From: Chaetoderma sp. LZ-2023a
Lineage: Eukaryota > Mollusca > Caudofoveata > Chaetodermatida > Chaetodermatidae
Assembly: GCA_034401795.1 (NCBI GenBank)
Contig: CM067374.1
Location: forward strand, 137,296,508-137,360,507
Length of the DNA stretch: 64,000 nt
Direction of reading: 5' to 3'
Both the position numbers and the translations under genes were made by a program. Of the stretch, positions 20,643 to 32,900 are shown in pieces (position 1 is the first letter of the stretch; each line of letters starts with the position of its first letter). Under the pieces are notes generated by a model. It made no database searches, had not been told where the DNA came from, and saw only the letters and a list, made by a program, of their open reading frames with translations.

Positions 20643-22250
20643 CAGGGTTCCCATACCTTGGGGAGAATATTTTTCCATACCTTTTCCATACTTTTTCCAG
20701 ACCAAATTAAAAATTTTCCATAGCCATTTAAAGACATTTTAATAGTGGACATTTGGGGGAAAAAACAACTTATTTTTAACATTTGAGGCTTTTAATTGGT
20801 TCTATTTTGTACATCATATCACAATTAAACATGAGAAAACATTGCATAAGTAAATTTCATAATTAAACTAGTAAACAGTTTTAACACTACCCACTCTGAT
20901 GGCATTGTGTACCTTTGTAATCCACAGCTACATGTACCAATATTTATCATCCGCTTCTGAGTTTCATACTATATGGCCTTTGAAAGGATATCATATGTCT
21001 TCCAATTGACATTGGGTCCATCCATTGACAGTTGGAACATGCCACGAAGACTTAACTTATCACAACATTCTCAGAGTTTTTCATGAATATCTGTTGCTGT
21101 GGCATGCCCGAGGAATTCTGATGTGTAGAATCGAGTGGAAATCTGATCTGCTTGCCAGAACCGAACATGAACATCCATTTGTTTAGACTGAAGATGTCCA
21201 TTAAGGCTTTCGTCGAATAATAAAACATAATCCGTCTCAGCCTTCACCTTTGACAACAAAAATGACTGAAAATATGGTGCAATGCCAAAAGCAGAAATAT
21301 AAGCACACTTCGTCTCTCCACAAGAGAATTTCGAGGTGATCATACTATCTGGAAACATTATACGGAATAAATCTCCAACCTTCTCACAACTTTTGAATGA
21401 GAAGTGATTCAGTATGACATTAAGGCACCAGTAAATCTCAGATGAGAGGACTTCATTTGTTGTTACGAATGATCCTAACGAGGCTGATGGTGTAGAAACG
21501 ACTATGGGTTGCTTGGGAGGAATGACTGCTGGAGTTCTGAGGAGGTAAATAAAACAATTCATTATATTATTTCCTATATCAAATGACTTATCGCAAACAC
21601 TACATTTGGCTCGATGACTTGAAGTGTCATCCGGTACAATCCAACCCTTATACTTCTCGTTAGTTTGCCACAAAACTGAATATTTACACTTTCCAATGAT
21701 TGCGGTAGCATAAGAAATTCGAAAACTATACAACAAAATTTATCTCACTTTACTAACATAATATATACACAAAATCATTTTCGCAATACTCACATGAATG
21801 TTGATTATATCTAATTGATCAAACATGAAAATCGCGAGAATAAATAGTTATTTTCAGGATTCATGTTCAGACATGTATTACTCAAGTTCCCGGTAATTGC
21901 GATGTACCGGAGGTTTCTACGCAGTTTATACAATCACAGCGGTTACCAGGACCCAACCCAAACTTCAGACACGTATTGCTCACGTGTGAAACATTCCCGG
22001 TAATCGCAATGTATTGGAGCTTGGTGGTTACCGGTACCCAATCCAGACTTGCGAAACCAGGAACAAAGAAGTGTTTGTTGACAAAATGGCTGCGGGTAAA
22101 AAATTACAAATCCCGATATTTTAATTTTCCATACCTTTTCCATAGCGGTACCACGAAATATCAAATTTTCCATAGCTTTTCCAGCCCTGAAAATGGTTTT
22201 CTTAAATTTCCATACTTTTTCCAGACTTCCATACCTGCGTGGGAACCCTG
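20643..22250 (-). mobile_element. hAT-like DNA transposon in CR1 copy 1
   Basis: Ends CAGGGTTCCCATACC and GGTATGGAAG...GGGAACCCTG are inverted. The target text 'tataccca' occurs at 20637-20644 and 22251-22258, an 8-bp duplication if two bases overlap the terminus. CAGGG-type ends and 8-bp duplication point to hAT. It carries one decayed transposase-like gene on its minus strand. Confidence 0.8.
20860..21736 (-). pseudogene. hAT-like transposase remnant
   Basis: The 221-codon part reads HRAKCSVCDKSFDI (BED-like Cys pair), LSSEIYWCLNVILNHFSFKS, FPDSMITSKFSCGETKCAYI, VLLFDESLNGHLQSKQMDVH and FLGHATATDIHEKL. After an in-frame TGA it goes on with KLSLRGMFQLSMDGPNVNWK and, after a shift, VHNAIRVGS. 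I recall these motifs from a widespread animal transposase-like family, usually placed near hAT; the C-terminal part is missing. Confidence 0.7.
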
Positions 22251-24059
22251 TATACCCAAGCGTAGATACTCATGTATCGCATGCACAGTAATATCAAAGC
22301 AGATTAATGAGTTTTTAAAATGGCATAAGTCTGTATATGACTGCGAGTACAAGTGTGATTTACCTGAAGACACAATCTATGCCACAAACAGAAACCTAAA
22401 TGAAGAGTCAGAAACAGATCAGGCATCAGCAATTTCTCTCCAGTCGGCGATCAGTAACACTGACATTATTGAGCACAATACAAATATTGTAGATCTAACT
22501 GATGTCACACAATATAGCAATGCTGATGTTATTGAACAAATCACAACTAGTGGGAATCTAACTAGTACTAATGTGAATGCATCATCACACAAGCCCAGTC
22601 TTAGTACTGGCGTTTCTATATGCAGTCACATTGACTTATCGAAGGACACTTTCTATAGACATAATGCAACAGATAGCGACCCCGAAATGAGTACAAATGG
22701 TAGTATACTGAGATCATTGCTAAACGAAATAACAGAAATAAAGACAGGCTGTTATGAGGAAATAAAAGCAATAAAGGCGGGATATTTTGCCTTACAATGT
22801 CAGCTCAATGAAATATATATCGATCGTACGGGTGAGAATTGCAATCTGCAAAATAGTATACCAGTGATTGTAGGTAAACAAGCCAGTACGCAACAGGTTA
22901 GCAATCCCCTGAGACCACCTGTTAACCCTACTATTTCTAAAAGCACAATGAGAAATCCTAGCAATCCATCAGCTATGAGTACCCCTACTCAGCCTAGCTA
23001 CAGTCAATCAACTTCTCATCAATGTGAAACAGGCATCAATCAAATTGGCGCCACGAAACAAACACATGTCAACCAAAACATGGGTAGGATTGGCCGCTAT
23101 GCAGATGCTGTGGCCAGACCCAGGACAGCTGTGCAAAACAAAATACATACAACTAGCATGGATAATCAACAACTCATGCAGAACAGTAGGCCTGTAAATA
23201 CCACAGACCATGAAAGAGTTAATGGAAATATATCCTACTCTAACATACCTAACAAACAGATACAAGAGAAACATTCTATTTTATTGATAGGGAGTTCAAC
23301 CCTCCGCAAATTTAGCGGACGATACATGTCAAATGAAGAGAGAAATGTTGATGTAAGATCCTACAGTGGAGCATGTATCAAGGAGGTTCAATATCAGTTG
23401 GATAAATGTCTATCGCTCAAGAAGTATGATGCCTTTGTACTACATGTAGGTAGTAATGAGATTGGAAGACGAACGGTGGATGGAATGATAAGCGATTATG
23501 ATTCCATGATTAAGGATGTGCAATCAACTGCACCTAATAGAGCCATATTTGTGTCCGCCTTACTACCTAGGCCGTATGACAATTATGAAAATGGTCTGGT
23601 CCAAGAATTTAAATGAGAGGCTATACTCATTAGCAAATTGTCACGGTGCAGTATTTATTGACCATTCTCAACTATTCAGCAGTCCAGATGGCTATGTATA
23701 TCAAGATCTTTTCTTTGATTACATCCATTCCAAACATGCAAGGACTAAATGTAATGTCCCAACATATCTTAAGTTACTTGTGCATATCGTTAGCCATGTC
23801 ACAAAACCATCATGACCCTGAAAAAGAAAAACAGGATTTTATCTATGGGAGGAGATTAGGGAGGAGTCCAAGCAGTCAACCATACAATCAAAACAAACAT
23901 TACTACCAGAACAAACAATACTAAATAACAGAGTCTCTCTTTTAAGGGATGAACGTTATATGAAAGGTGTGCATGTAAATAACACAAAAGATGACATAAA
24001 TAAATTACATAATATCAACACAAAAAAATGCACACAAAAATAAAAGTATGTAAACGCAA

Positions 24060-24760
24060 ATTGTAATGGCTTTAAAGTTTTGTTTTCAAATGTTGATACA
24101 TTCAGTGCAGAAAAATTAATTGAACGTAAACAAAGATTAAACATCATGGAGGATAAACCTTGGGTATTTTCAGAAGTTAAACCAAAATATTTTAGACATG
24201 AAAGACAGATTTCAGAATACAATTTAGATGGATATGATATACTGCCCCTAAACATTACCAAGGACAGTATGGGCAGGGGACTGATGGTTTATATACTTTC
24301 ATCCTTAAGATATATACCAATAGACATTAACATATATTTTACTGAATTTATGTGTATGGAAATTAAATTAAATAACAGACAGATTATTAATCACATTTAT
24401 TTATCGTAGTTCCAGCTCAGCTATAGAAAATAACAGAAATCTGCAATTACTTCTGGAACAAGTAACTAACATGCACTATACACATATAATTATCATGGGG
24501 GACTTTAATTTCCCAGGCATAGATTGGACAGAATATTCAACCAATGGTGGCCAAGGGGATCCTGAATTTGATTTTATAGAGACCATAAGGGATTCTTTTT
24601 TATCAGCATGTAACAGAACAAACTAGAGGCAGAGGTACTAACAAGTCAACATGTTTAGACTTCATATTTACAAATGAAGAAGGTATGATAGGGAAACTTG
24701 ACATAAATGCCCCGCTAGGTAAAAGTGACCACTCAGTCATAACAGTAGATTTCTATGCAC
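24060..24760 (+). pseudogene. APE-type endonuclease domain of copy 1
   Basis: VLFSNVDTFSAEKLIERKQR, FSEVKPKYFRHERQ (catalytic Glu in SEVKPK), HIYLS/SSSSAIENN after a frameshift, IIMGDFNFPGIDW (Asp/Asn) and APLGKSDHSVITVDF (Ser-Asp-His). All known active-site residues of this fold are visible, but the frame is broken at least twice. Confidence 0.85.
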
Positions 24761-25468
24761 ATTTGCTAAACTCAGTTGAGCCCAAATCAAGATATATTTA
24801 TAATAAGGCAAATTATGAGCGAATGAAAAGTATTCTAGACATTGATTGGGACATCATCTTGAAAGATCGCGATATAGAGATACAATCGGATATTTTTACA
24901 AACAAATTAAGAACAGTAGTAAAAGAATGTGTACCTAAGGCCATCATTAAGCAGCAGTTTAAAAAGAATAATAAAAAGCACATGCTCCCGTCTAAACGTA
25001 AACTACTAAATTTGATAAAAGGCAAGCGAAGGCTCTGGGCAAAATACAGGAAAACAGGTGATGTTGTAACAAAAACAGAATATAACAGGGTAAGAAATCA
25101 GATCCGCAGAGAAACCAGAAAGACTGTAAAATTACATGAGCAAAAAATAGCCGTAAATATTAAGGGCAATCACAAAAAATGATCCAAGACAAGAACCAAA
25201 CAAGCAATTCCAGACTTATACATCGACAATAACCATAAGCACTTTACTTCTACAGATGTAGACAAAGCTGAGGCTTTATCAAATTTTTTCTCATCTGTAT
25301 TTATCATAGAACCTGATGGCGTATTACCAGAAATTGAGAAAGTGTCTTGCCCAGAAATAAATTCAGTAACTATCAATACAGAGATCATCAAGAAATATAT
25401 GGAGAACCTGAAAATTTCAAAATCCCCTGGACCCAACATCCACATATTTTAAAAGAACTTAAAGATAT

Positions 25469-26721
25469 CAGGGTTGGTAAGTTTTGGACACTAGTGGTTT
25501 AAACCGTCCGCTCAAAATCGGTTTTGGACATCTGAAGTGTCCAAAACTGTCCAAAACCTAAAATCCTGGTCAAAGATATGTCTCCATAAGCTTAAATTAT
25601 ATTTTAAGTTGATTAAAACCTGTTACTACCAGTCAAATTAGTTTAAAAAATATTCAGCAGGGTGTTTTCCTTATAATTGAGACTAGCCTGTGATTCAGGG
25701 ATTAAAACCTGGAAGACATACAACTGAATCTACTGATAGTGCATGTATTTGTCTAAACATTAAGTGCCTGTCTACCTGCTTTAAAATTGCCAACACATAT
25801 ATACACTGATCATAAGATCACAGCTCATACATGTAAGTGATAGTAAGTCTGTTAAGATGTTTTTACTTCTATTAGTTGACTTAGCCCTGCTAGTTAAGTT
25901 TTCTCATTGCTTTTTGATAGCTATCATGGCTATGTTTATACTACAATATTCCTCTGATACATGTTTACACAACTAGCATACAGTGACTAACATCTAGTCT
26001 GACATTTAATACAATTATCAGCTTATTTCATCACTATATAATTCTACTCCACTTTCTATTAGAAATCAGTTATCAAGTAAATCTTCTTAATTAAGTTCAT
26101 CTGTTTAGTTCCTGTCTGGATGTTCTCTCAGTATAATATTAACTTTTGATGTTATTTGAAATATTTGATCAAAGATGTATTTTACGGGTGGTAGGCCTAA
26201 GGATCCGAGATTTTATAGACATGGCCCTTCAATTGATGGATGCGCCAGCCTCACCAGCATCCATTAAAAGAATCTTTAGCAATTTCAGTTACATACATAC
26301 AAATATCCGGAACAGACTAGGAGTAGAGAAAGCATCAAAGCTTGTCTTTTGTTATAGGATGCTGAGAGGACTGTCTGATTTAGATTACTGAAGGTTAAAT
26401 GAGCATAAGCAACATGTCATACCTCTTACACATTTCATAAAACTGAATTTTCATGCCTGTAATCTTAATCTGTTAACATGCATAATATTTGTAATAACTT
26501 TATATATCTTAATATACAATGTAATACAATTTGTATGTTATTATGGTGTTTTGTTTCTTTTATTGCATTATTACTAAGACTAGTAAGTAAGCATGCATAA
26601 GCATAGTACAAATATGCTGAAATTAGTTTTGGACAGTTTTGGACTGGTTTAAACCCTTTAAGACAGGTTTTAGACAAAATCTGTTCAAAATTAGTTTTGG
26701 ACAGTCCAAAACCCAACCCTG
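25469..26721 (+). mobile_element. hAT element, internally deleted, 8-bp target duplication
   Basis: Ends CAGGGTTGGTAAGTTTTGGAC and GTCCAAAACCCAACCCTG; flanked by AAAGATAT at 25461-25468 and 26722-26729. At 1253 bp it is too short for a full transposase. A degenerate family 1 hairpin half (25612-25662) lies inside it. Confidence 0.93.
26146..26391 (+). CDS. hAT transposase C-terminal dimerisation domain (remnant)
   Basis: 81 codons with DAPASPASIKRIFSNFSYIH and RNRLGVEKASKLVFCYRML. This is the hAT C-terminal dimerisation block, where the Ala-Ser rich 'PAS(S/P)ASIER(I/V)FS' text is typical. The rest of the transposase is absent, so the copy depends on another source. Confidence 0.85.
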   Translation: MMLFEIFDQRCILRVVGLRIRDFIDMALQLMDAPASPASIKRIFSNFSYIHTNIRNRLGVEKASKLVFCYRMLRGLSDLDY

Positions 26722-28200
26722 AAAGATATTTTAGTAAAACCGTTACTGATAATTTTTCGGAACTCGTTGGGTACTGGTACCCTGCCTACACAGTGGAAAC
26801 AAGCCAATATAAGGCCCATATTCAAGAAAGGAGACAAAAAGTGTGTGGGGAAACTATTGACCTATAAGTTTAACTAGCATAGTATGTAAACTGTTAGAAA
26901 GTATTATAAGAGATAGTATAATGATACATATGAAGGAGAACAGATTGTTAAGTAAAAAATCAATTTGGTTTCATCCCGGGTAGATCAACTTTATTACAGC
27001 TATTACATGTTATAGACAAATGGACACAAATTCTCGATGGGGGAGGGACTGTTGACATCGCTTATTTTGACTTTTTAAAGGCCTTTGATAAGGTGCCTCA
27101 TGGGAGACTTGTTCACAAATTAACACAATATAATATAAGGCCTAAAATTGTGAATTGGATTAAATCATTTCTATCAGACCGCAAACAAAGAGTCATAATT
27201 AACGAAGAACACTCAGAATGGAAACCTGTATATAGTGGCATCCCCCCGGGCTCTGTATTGGGACCTCTTCTCTTTATCTTGTATATAGACGACCTACCCA
27301 ATTGTATAAAAAATGGCAGCGATGTATATTTATATGCAGATGACACAAAGTTGTTTCAGGAAATAAACTCCACATCAGATAGATTAAAAATGCAATCAGA
27401 TATATATTTGTTAGGGGAATGGACAGATAAGTGGCTCTTAAAATTCAACGCAGAGAAATGTAAATGCATGCGAATTGGTAAATCATCCTTAGAAGAGTAC
27501 AATTACAGATTACTAAAAGATGATACACCTATAGAATTCACTAACACTGAAATACATATTGGTGTTATCATTGATGATAAGTTGACCTTTGAAAAACAAA
27601 TTGTTGATAAGGTCAACAAAGCAAATGTAATCATGGGAATTATCCGGCGCACATTTGTGCATTTAGACATAAAATTGTTTAAAACACTTTACACATCATT
27701 GGTAACACCTCTTGTCGAATATGCAAACCAGGCATGGAGTCCTCATTATAGAAAACATATAGACCCTTCTGGAAAATGTACAGTGACGCGCAACTAAAGT
27801 AGTACCAGGCCTATCATACTTAAGCTATGAAGCCAGTCTTAAAATACTCGATTTACCAACTTTGGCATATCGAAGAAAAAGGGGGGGATATGATAGAGAC
27901 CTACAAAATCCTAACTAAAAAATATGACCCAGAAATCGGTGAATATTTTCAGTTAAGAGAAAATCTCATAGTCTAAAGTTATACAAACCAAGAGCAAGAC
28001 TTGACTTGCAAAAATACTCTTTCAAACATCAAGTTATAGACTTATAGAATAGCCTACCACAACACGTAGTTGAAGCCCAAACAATATTATCTTTTGAATC
28101 TAGGCTGGATAAGTTATGGAAGACTCAACCGTTATACTATGATTACCTCGCAGTCGATATAAACCCGATTGGTATCAGACCAACCACTAAAACCGGTACA

Positions 28201-28752
28201 CTAATTAATACCCTTAGATAACAATTTAAATACCCAAACAACCTGTCATAACATAGATTATGATCCAGTATTTCGTATTCCAAAACTGGCGTTTAAGATC
28301 AGTGATACACAGTGTTTTGTTTAATATATAGTGATTACTTTGTAGAACATGAATAATAAAATGTCAGATCGTGACATTTTCATAAAAATCTGCATCATCC
28401 TTATCACCTGATTGGATAGATTATCAAAAGTTCTAAATTGTATTCTATATTCGGGATTAATACACAAGTCGTTCCTAAGCAACCATCAAAGCGTATAGAC
28501 TGCCCGCTTACACAATAGAGGCAGAGAATCAAAATTATATCAACAATCTAATTATAATATACTATATTATTAAATGCATTAACTGTTTGCGCTTTGTTTG
28601 ATAGCATTAATTATTTGCTCTTTGTTGATAGTGTTCCCCATAGCAACCACAAGACCAAATCCCATCATGAATATCTTAAAAATCTAAAAATAAAATAACA
28701 TAGGTTAAATATACATTTATACAGTCACATCAACACTGACACACTAGTCATC
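28201..28752. other. Boundary zone between the two CR1-like copies
   Basis: AT-rich, no ORF. It should contain the 3' UTR of copy 1 and the 5' UTR of copy 2; I could not place the border. Confidence 0.4.
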
Positions 28753-29436
28753 ATGGTTAAGTATCTAGACCATAAGATATCTTGCCATGACTGTGGTGTA
28801 GGCAAAACAAAAGACCCGTCAGTTGAAAATCGGGAGTGTGACTACTTTCTATGTAATGCCTGTAATAATGCACGTAGGGCAAATAAAGAGATTGCAAACA
28901 ACCCGCTACAGGAAGGGGCTATCGCCATGCCACATTCATTTCATGTAGCAGACACGCAGACCACTGCACATAAGCCATTTAAATCACCACCAATCTCAAT
29001 AACGATCTTGTCACCTACTACTAATGCTAACACAAACAGCAATCCTACCTTACCATATACTAACTCTAAACCAATTTTTGATTCTGCTTCTACCTGTACT
29101 GCCCCTGCAATATGTACTACACCAGATCTTCCAATCTGCACAACAACAGACTCTGTTACAGCTACCCAGCCAGATACTAACCAAATAAATGGCACAAAAA
29201 ATAAACATAATGGCTGTCTATGTGGGGATCCTAGTAATCAATATATGATCAAGTGCGATGAATGCAGTTTGGATGCACTACGCATGTTCAGGGCTGCCCC
29301 CGTACATTTTGTCAATTCGGGTCACCCCATTGTATCCGCCACTGAGTCTTATTGTCCATTAAAAATTATGGAATATACAATTGTGTGTGGATGTATGCCC
29401 ACTCTGTCCTATGGTGTGTTATACAAACGAGCATAG
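28753..29436 (+). pseudogene. CR1-like ORF1 N-terminal part with PHD finger (copy 2), cut after CDEC
   Basis: Starts MVKYLDHKISCHDCG, then ECDYFLCNAC, a Thr/Pro/Ser-rich linker, then GCLCGDPSNQYMIKCDEC. After CDEC (about 29264) the reading leaves the family and runs into unrelated text, including the 143-bp repeat, to a stop at 29436. The equivalent position of copy 1 is also close to its insertion. Confidence 0.8.
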
Positions 29437-29459
29437 AGTGGGGGCATACATGCCTATCT
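29317..29459 (+). repeat. 143-bp repeat, identical to 42536-42678
   Basis: All 143 positions match the second copy 13.2 kb away, from 'tcgggtcaccccattgtatc' to 'gggggcatacatgcctatct'. Flanks differ at once on both sides. The right part contains 'tgcccactctg' and 'cagagtgggggca'-like inverted text ('tatgcccactctgtcctatg' / 'catagagtgggggcata'). Confidence 0.95.
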
Positions 29460-29912
29460 GCACTTAAACTTCTGAAACTGTACGAAAAACAGTCAGGATT
29501 TGACTAACCATCGGATAACACCACCGATGTATGAGAGATGACCGAATGTCATATGCGCTCCCCCCCCCCCTCCTTCCTGGGAGGAAGAGTCGACTGACCT
29601 CAATGTCCTATACGCTCTCTACGTACAAGTGCCATGTACTACAGGACAGAGACGAAAAAGCTCCATTTTCGTAAACTCTCAACAATGAACCACACAAATA
29701 CACAAACCATCACCATATTAATAACGGGTAACGTGACAATACAATCAACAACGGACAACACATGAACAAGACTGACCTTGTTGAAATGGCTGCTGACATC
29801 ATCTTCCCATTGGTGAAGACTGATGCAGGCCCAAAAAAGTGGGTGTTTCCATAAATTAATTGTGAAATATATAAGCAATGAGGAAAAACCTCCTCAAAAA
29901 ATATAAACCGAG
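29460..29912. other. 3' flank of the DIRS element (minus-strand sense)
   Basis: A poly-C run (29562-29573) and 'tccttcctgggaggaagagtc' palindromic text. The DIRS terminal repeat could not be delimited by eye. Confidence 0.4.
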
Positions 29913-32900
29913 TTATTTTTTCAAAATCGACAAGGCGAGAGGATTAGAGGTGTCACGGAGATAATGGTCTGTAAAACTTGACTCACAGTGCCACTGAGCC
30001 ACCGACATAATATCATCCACAGGGACCCCATTAAATAGGGCAGTGGATGTCACTACGCCGCGGACACTGTGAGCCTTGGCCACGTCAACCTGCTTCCCGG
30101 TGGCGGATTTATGGCAAAACTGAATGCATTCTACAATCCACCTGGAAATGGTGTCCTTAGAAGCCCTGCCATGGGGTTCAATATATGACAACCATAACGC
30201 TGACTGATCGGTGCGCCACTCCGCCGTACGTTGCTTGTACCGGCAAAGCGCCCGGACAGGACACCATGCTTTAGAATTAGGATCATATCTAGTTAAAGCA
30301 GGCAAAATAATAGGTTGACCTGGATATTTCAACGACTGATTTTTAGCCAAGAAATTAATCCTAGGTAGCAGCTTAAGGCCTTCCCCTGAAACCACAAAAC
30401 GGTCATCCTCGGCTGATAAGGCATGAATTTCACTCCTACGCCTAGCCGAGGCCGCAGCAATTAAAAACACAGTCTTCAGTGTTAATAGTTTCATAGAAAT
30501 GGAACTAAGTGGTTCAAAAGGCTTATCACCTAGTACTTGAAGCACTAGCGATAAACTCCAAGACGGAATCACCGGTGGATTCCTTGGTCTTAGATTGCCC
30601 ATGCCTTTAATTAATACATTTAATGTATTTACTTCCTCACTTCCCCTCTTAGCCAAGCAAGGAATAACAGACATTAATGCTGACTTATAACCAGCAATAG
30701 AGTTAGGCTTGAGGCTATAGGCATCATAGAGGTGACAGAGGAAATCAGCTACTACTTGAATAGATGAATCCATTGGATCAATACATCTTTTTGAGCACCA
30801 TTCTGCAAATCTGTTGATTTTATAATTATATGCTCTGGAGGTTGACCCCCTCCTGGCTTTGGCCATAAACATGGCTGCTTGCTCAGAAAAGCCCTCCTTA
30901 ATTCTAGATTCCTTGACAACATCCACGCAGTCAATCTGAACATTGACGGATTGTTGTGAAGGACCTTGCCCTGGAAGATAATATCGTCCATCAGAGGCAG
31001 AGGAACCGGATTGCAGACCAGAAGGTCCAGCAGATCCGTATACCATGATCGGCTTGGCCAATCCGGGGCGATCAGAAGCACTTGGCATTCCTCTTGTCTG
31101 ATTTTCTGAAGAATTTTTGGAATCAGGATTGCTGGAGGGAATGCGTATGCATACATTCTCCCCCAGCTGATAGCTAACGCATCTGTTGCGAAAGCGCTTG
31201 GATCCGGAATCGGAGAGACGTACGTCGTCATCTTCGCATTCTTCTTCGTTGCGAACAAATCGATGTTGGGTTTCCCCCAATGGTCGAACAGACGATCCGC
31301 CACACATTGATTTAGTTGCCATTCCGTGGGTAAAACACTCATCCTTCGGCTCAATGAGTCTGCTAGCAGGTTTAACCTTCCCGGAATATGAACTGCTTTC
31401 AAGGTAGGTAATCTGGTGATCCAGACACCAACAAAGCAGTCTCCATGTCATCATACAGAGACTGGGCGACTTCGTTCCGCCCTGGCGGTTTATGTAAGTC
31501 ACAACTGTTGAGTTGTCTGAACGAATAAGAACAATCTTGCCCTGAACTTTCTGTAAGAAATGTTCCAGGCCCAGGACTACTGCTCTTAGCTCCAGTAGAT
31601 TTATATGTTCCTTTGACTGTTCCAGATTCCAAAGCCCTGATATCGTGGACTCTTCCAGGCAAGCCCCCCAGCCCTCCATCGATGCATCTGTATACACAGT
31701 CACCTGAGGGTGGGGAGGGGTCAGCATAACCCCCACCAAGAGATTCTCTGTGAGCAACCACCATTGCAGGTGGTGAATCAGAGGCGCCAACACTGACACG
31801 TTCGAGTCCAGCGAACCTGTACTCTGGGTCCATTGTGTCATGAGAAACAACTGGATTGGCCGCCTGCGTAAGGCGGCCTGAGGAATGACTGGTTCCAAAG
31901 AAACCATCAACCCCAGCATTCTCAAGTAAACCCGTGCCAGGACATGACGACTGTCGCACACTGACTGAATTAACGAGATGAGTTTCTGCACTCTCTCCTG
32001 AGTAGGATAAACATATCCCGTCTCCAGATCGAAGAACATTCCCAGGTAAACAAACCTCTGGGATGGAGTCAGCTCTGATTTCGGAAAATTTATCATCCAG
32101 CCCAAATCCGAGAGAGTTTTCAAAACAATCACCAGATTGGCCGATAAAGCTTCCTTGTCGTGTGCCTTTAACAGCCAGTCGTCTATGTACGTGTGGACTG
32201 CTATGCTTCTCCTGCGGAGGTATGCTGTGATCGCAAGAACCACACGGGTGAAAACCCGAGGAGCCGTGGAAATTCCGAAGGGCAACACCCTGAATTCCCA
32301 CTGTCTGCCCTGGAATGCAAATCTCAGGAAGCGACAGAAACTCCCGTGGATGGGGATGTGGAAATAAGCGTCCTTCAAATCTATCGACGCCGTCCACATC
32401 CCCCTCTCCAACCCCGCCAACACCGAGCGCACCGTTTCCATCTTGAAACTGGGCGTCTCGATGAACTTGTTCAATGGCTTGAGGTTGAGAATCGGTCTCC
32501 ACCCTCCGGTGCGTTTTGTTACTAAGAACAGGGTTGAATAGAAGCCCGGACACCTTTGTGCCGGCTGAATAGCTCCCTTTTGTACGAGGGAATCTATCTC
32601 CTCCTCGATACACAACCTTTGCTCTGGATCTCTCGGAATGGGAGTCCAGACTGGCACTAGAGACAGTCGCGACGGCGGGCCTGTCATCTACTCTGGATGA
32701 TACCCGACGGAAAGCCATCGCAAGACTAAACGGTCCTGAGTTAACCGTTCCCACTCTTGCATGTGGTCGGCTAGCCGGCCTCCCACCGGTCCACCTAGGG
32801 ACAGAGGTGGACACGAGGCATGCAAGAGCGGCACTGTCCCCGTCGCCATAAACACCGGAGTGGTTCTTACCGCGGTAACCGTCCCGTCAGGACCGATAAC

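Larger units (their letters stand above)
20008..23815 (+). pseudogene. CR1-like ORF1: Cys-rich finger, PHD finger, SGNH esterase (copy 1)
   Basis: Starts MTACNDCGKSHHTAKN with C-x2-C and DYFLCDAC, then a Ser/Thr-rich linker, then GCRCGNPNNNYMILCYDC (PHD type). A 1608-bp element interrupts it at ALAIP; the text resumes ALAIP-KRRYSCIACT in frame when the insertion is removed. A long polar linker precedes the esterase at about 23269: block I LLIGSSTLRK, block III HVGSNEI, block V DYIH, the SGNH residues Ser, Asn, Asp and His. One frameshift near 23590 splits the esterase. In this family the esterase is thought to help the ORF1 protein act on lipids or membranes; that is not tested. Confidence 0.85.
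20008..28200 (+). mobile_element. CR1-like non-LTR retrotransposon, copy 1 (decayed, two insertions)
   Basis: In order: Cys-rich/PHD region (20008-20642), insertion (20643-22250), linker and SGNH esterase (22251-23815), APE endonuclease (about 24060-24760), RT start (24761-25460), insertion (25469-26721), RT remainder (26730-28200). Frameshifts occur near 23590, 24405, 24600, 25180, 25425 and 27790. Family known for ORF1 with PHD and esterase domains and ORF2 with endonuclease and RT. The sister copy starts about 550 bp downstream in the same orientation. Confidence 0.88.
24761..28200 (+). pseudogene. CR1-like reverse transcriptase of copy 1, split by a hAT insertion
   Basis: N-terminal connection domain 24761-25182 (KRKLLNLIKGKRRLWAKYRK), then KISKSPGPN up to 25460; after the insertion the RT goes on with TQWKQANIRPIFKKGDKK, FIPGRSTLLQLLHVIDKW, YFDFLKAFDKVPHGRLVHKL, GIPPGSVLGPLLFILYIDDL and YLYADDTKLF (catalytic YADD at 27333-27344). 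The C-terminal part is frame-broken from 27790. Confidence 0.9.

Noticed and set aside
31399-32814. 471-codon ORF overlapping the DIRS RT
   Set aside because: Third-frame shadow of the RT; composition Ser/Gly/Arg-rich without a domain, except where it ends at the frameshift site.
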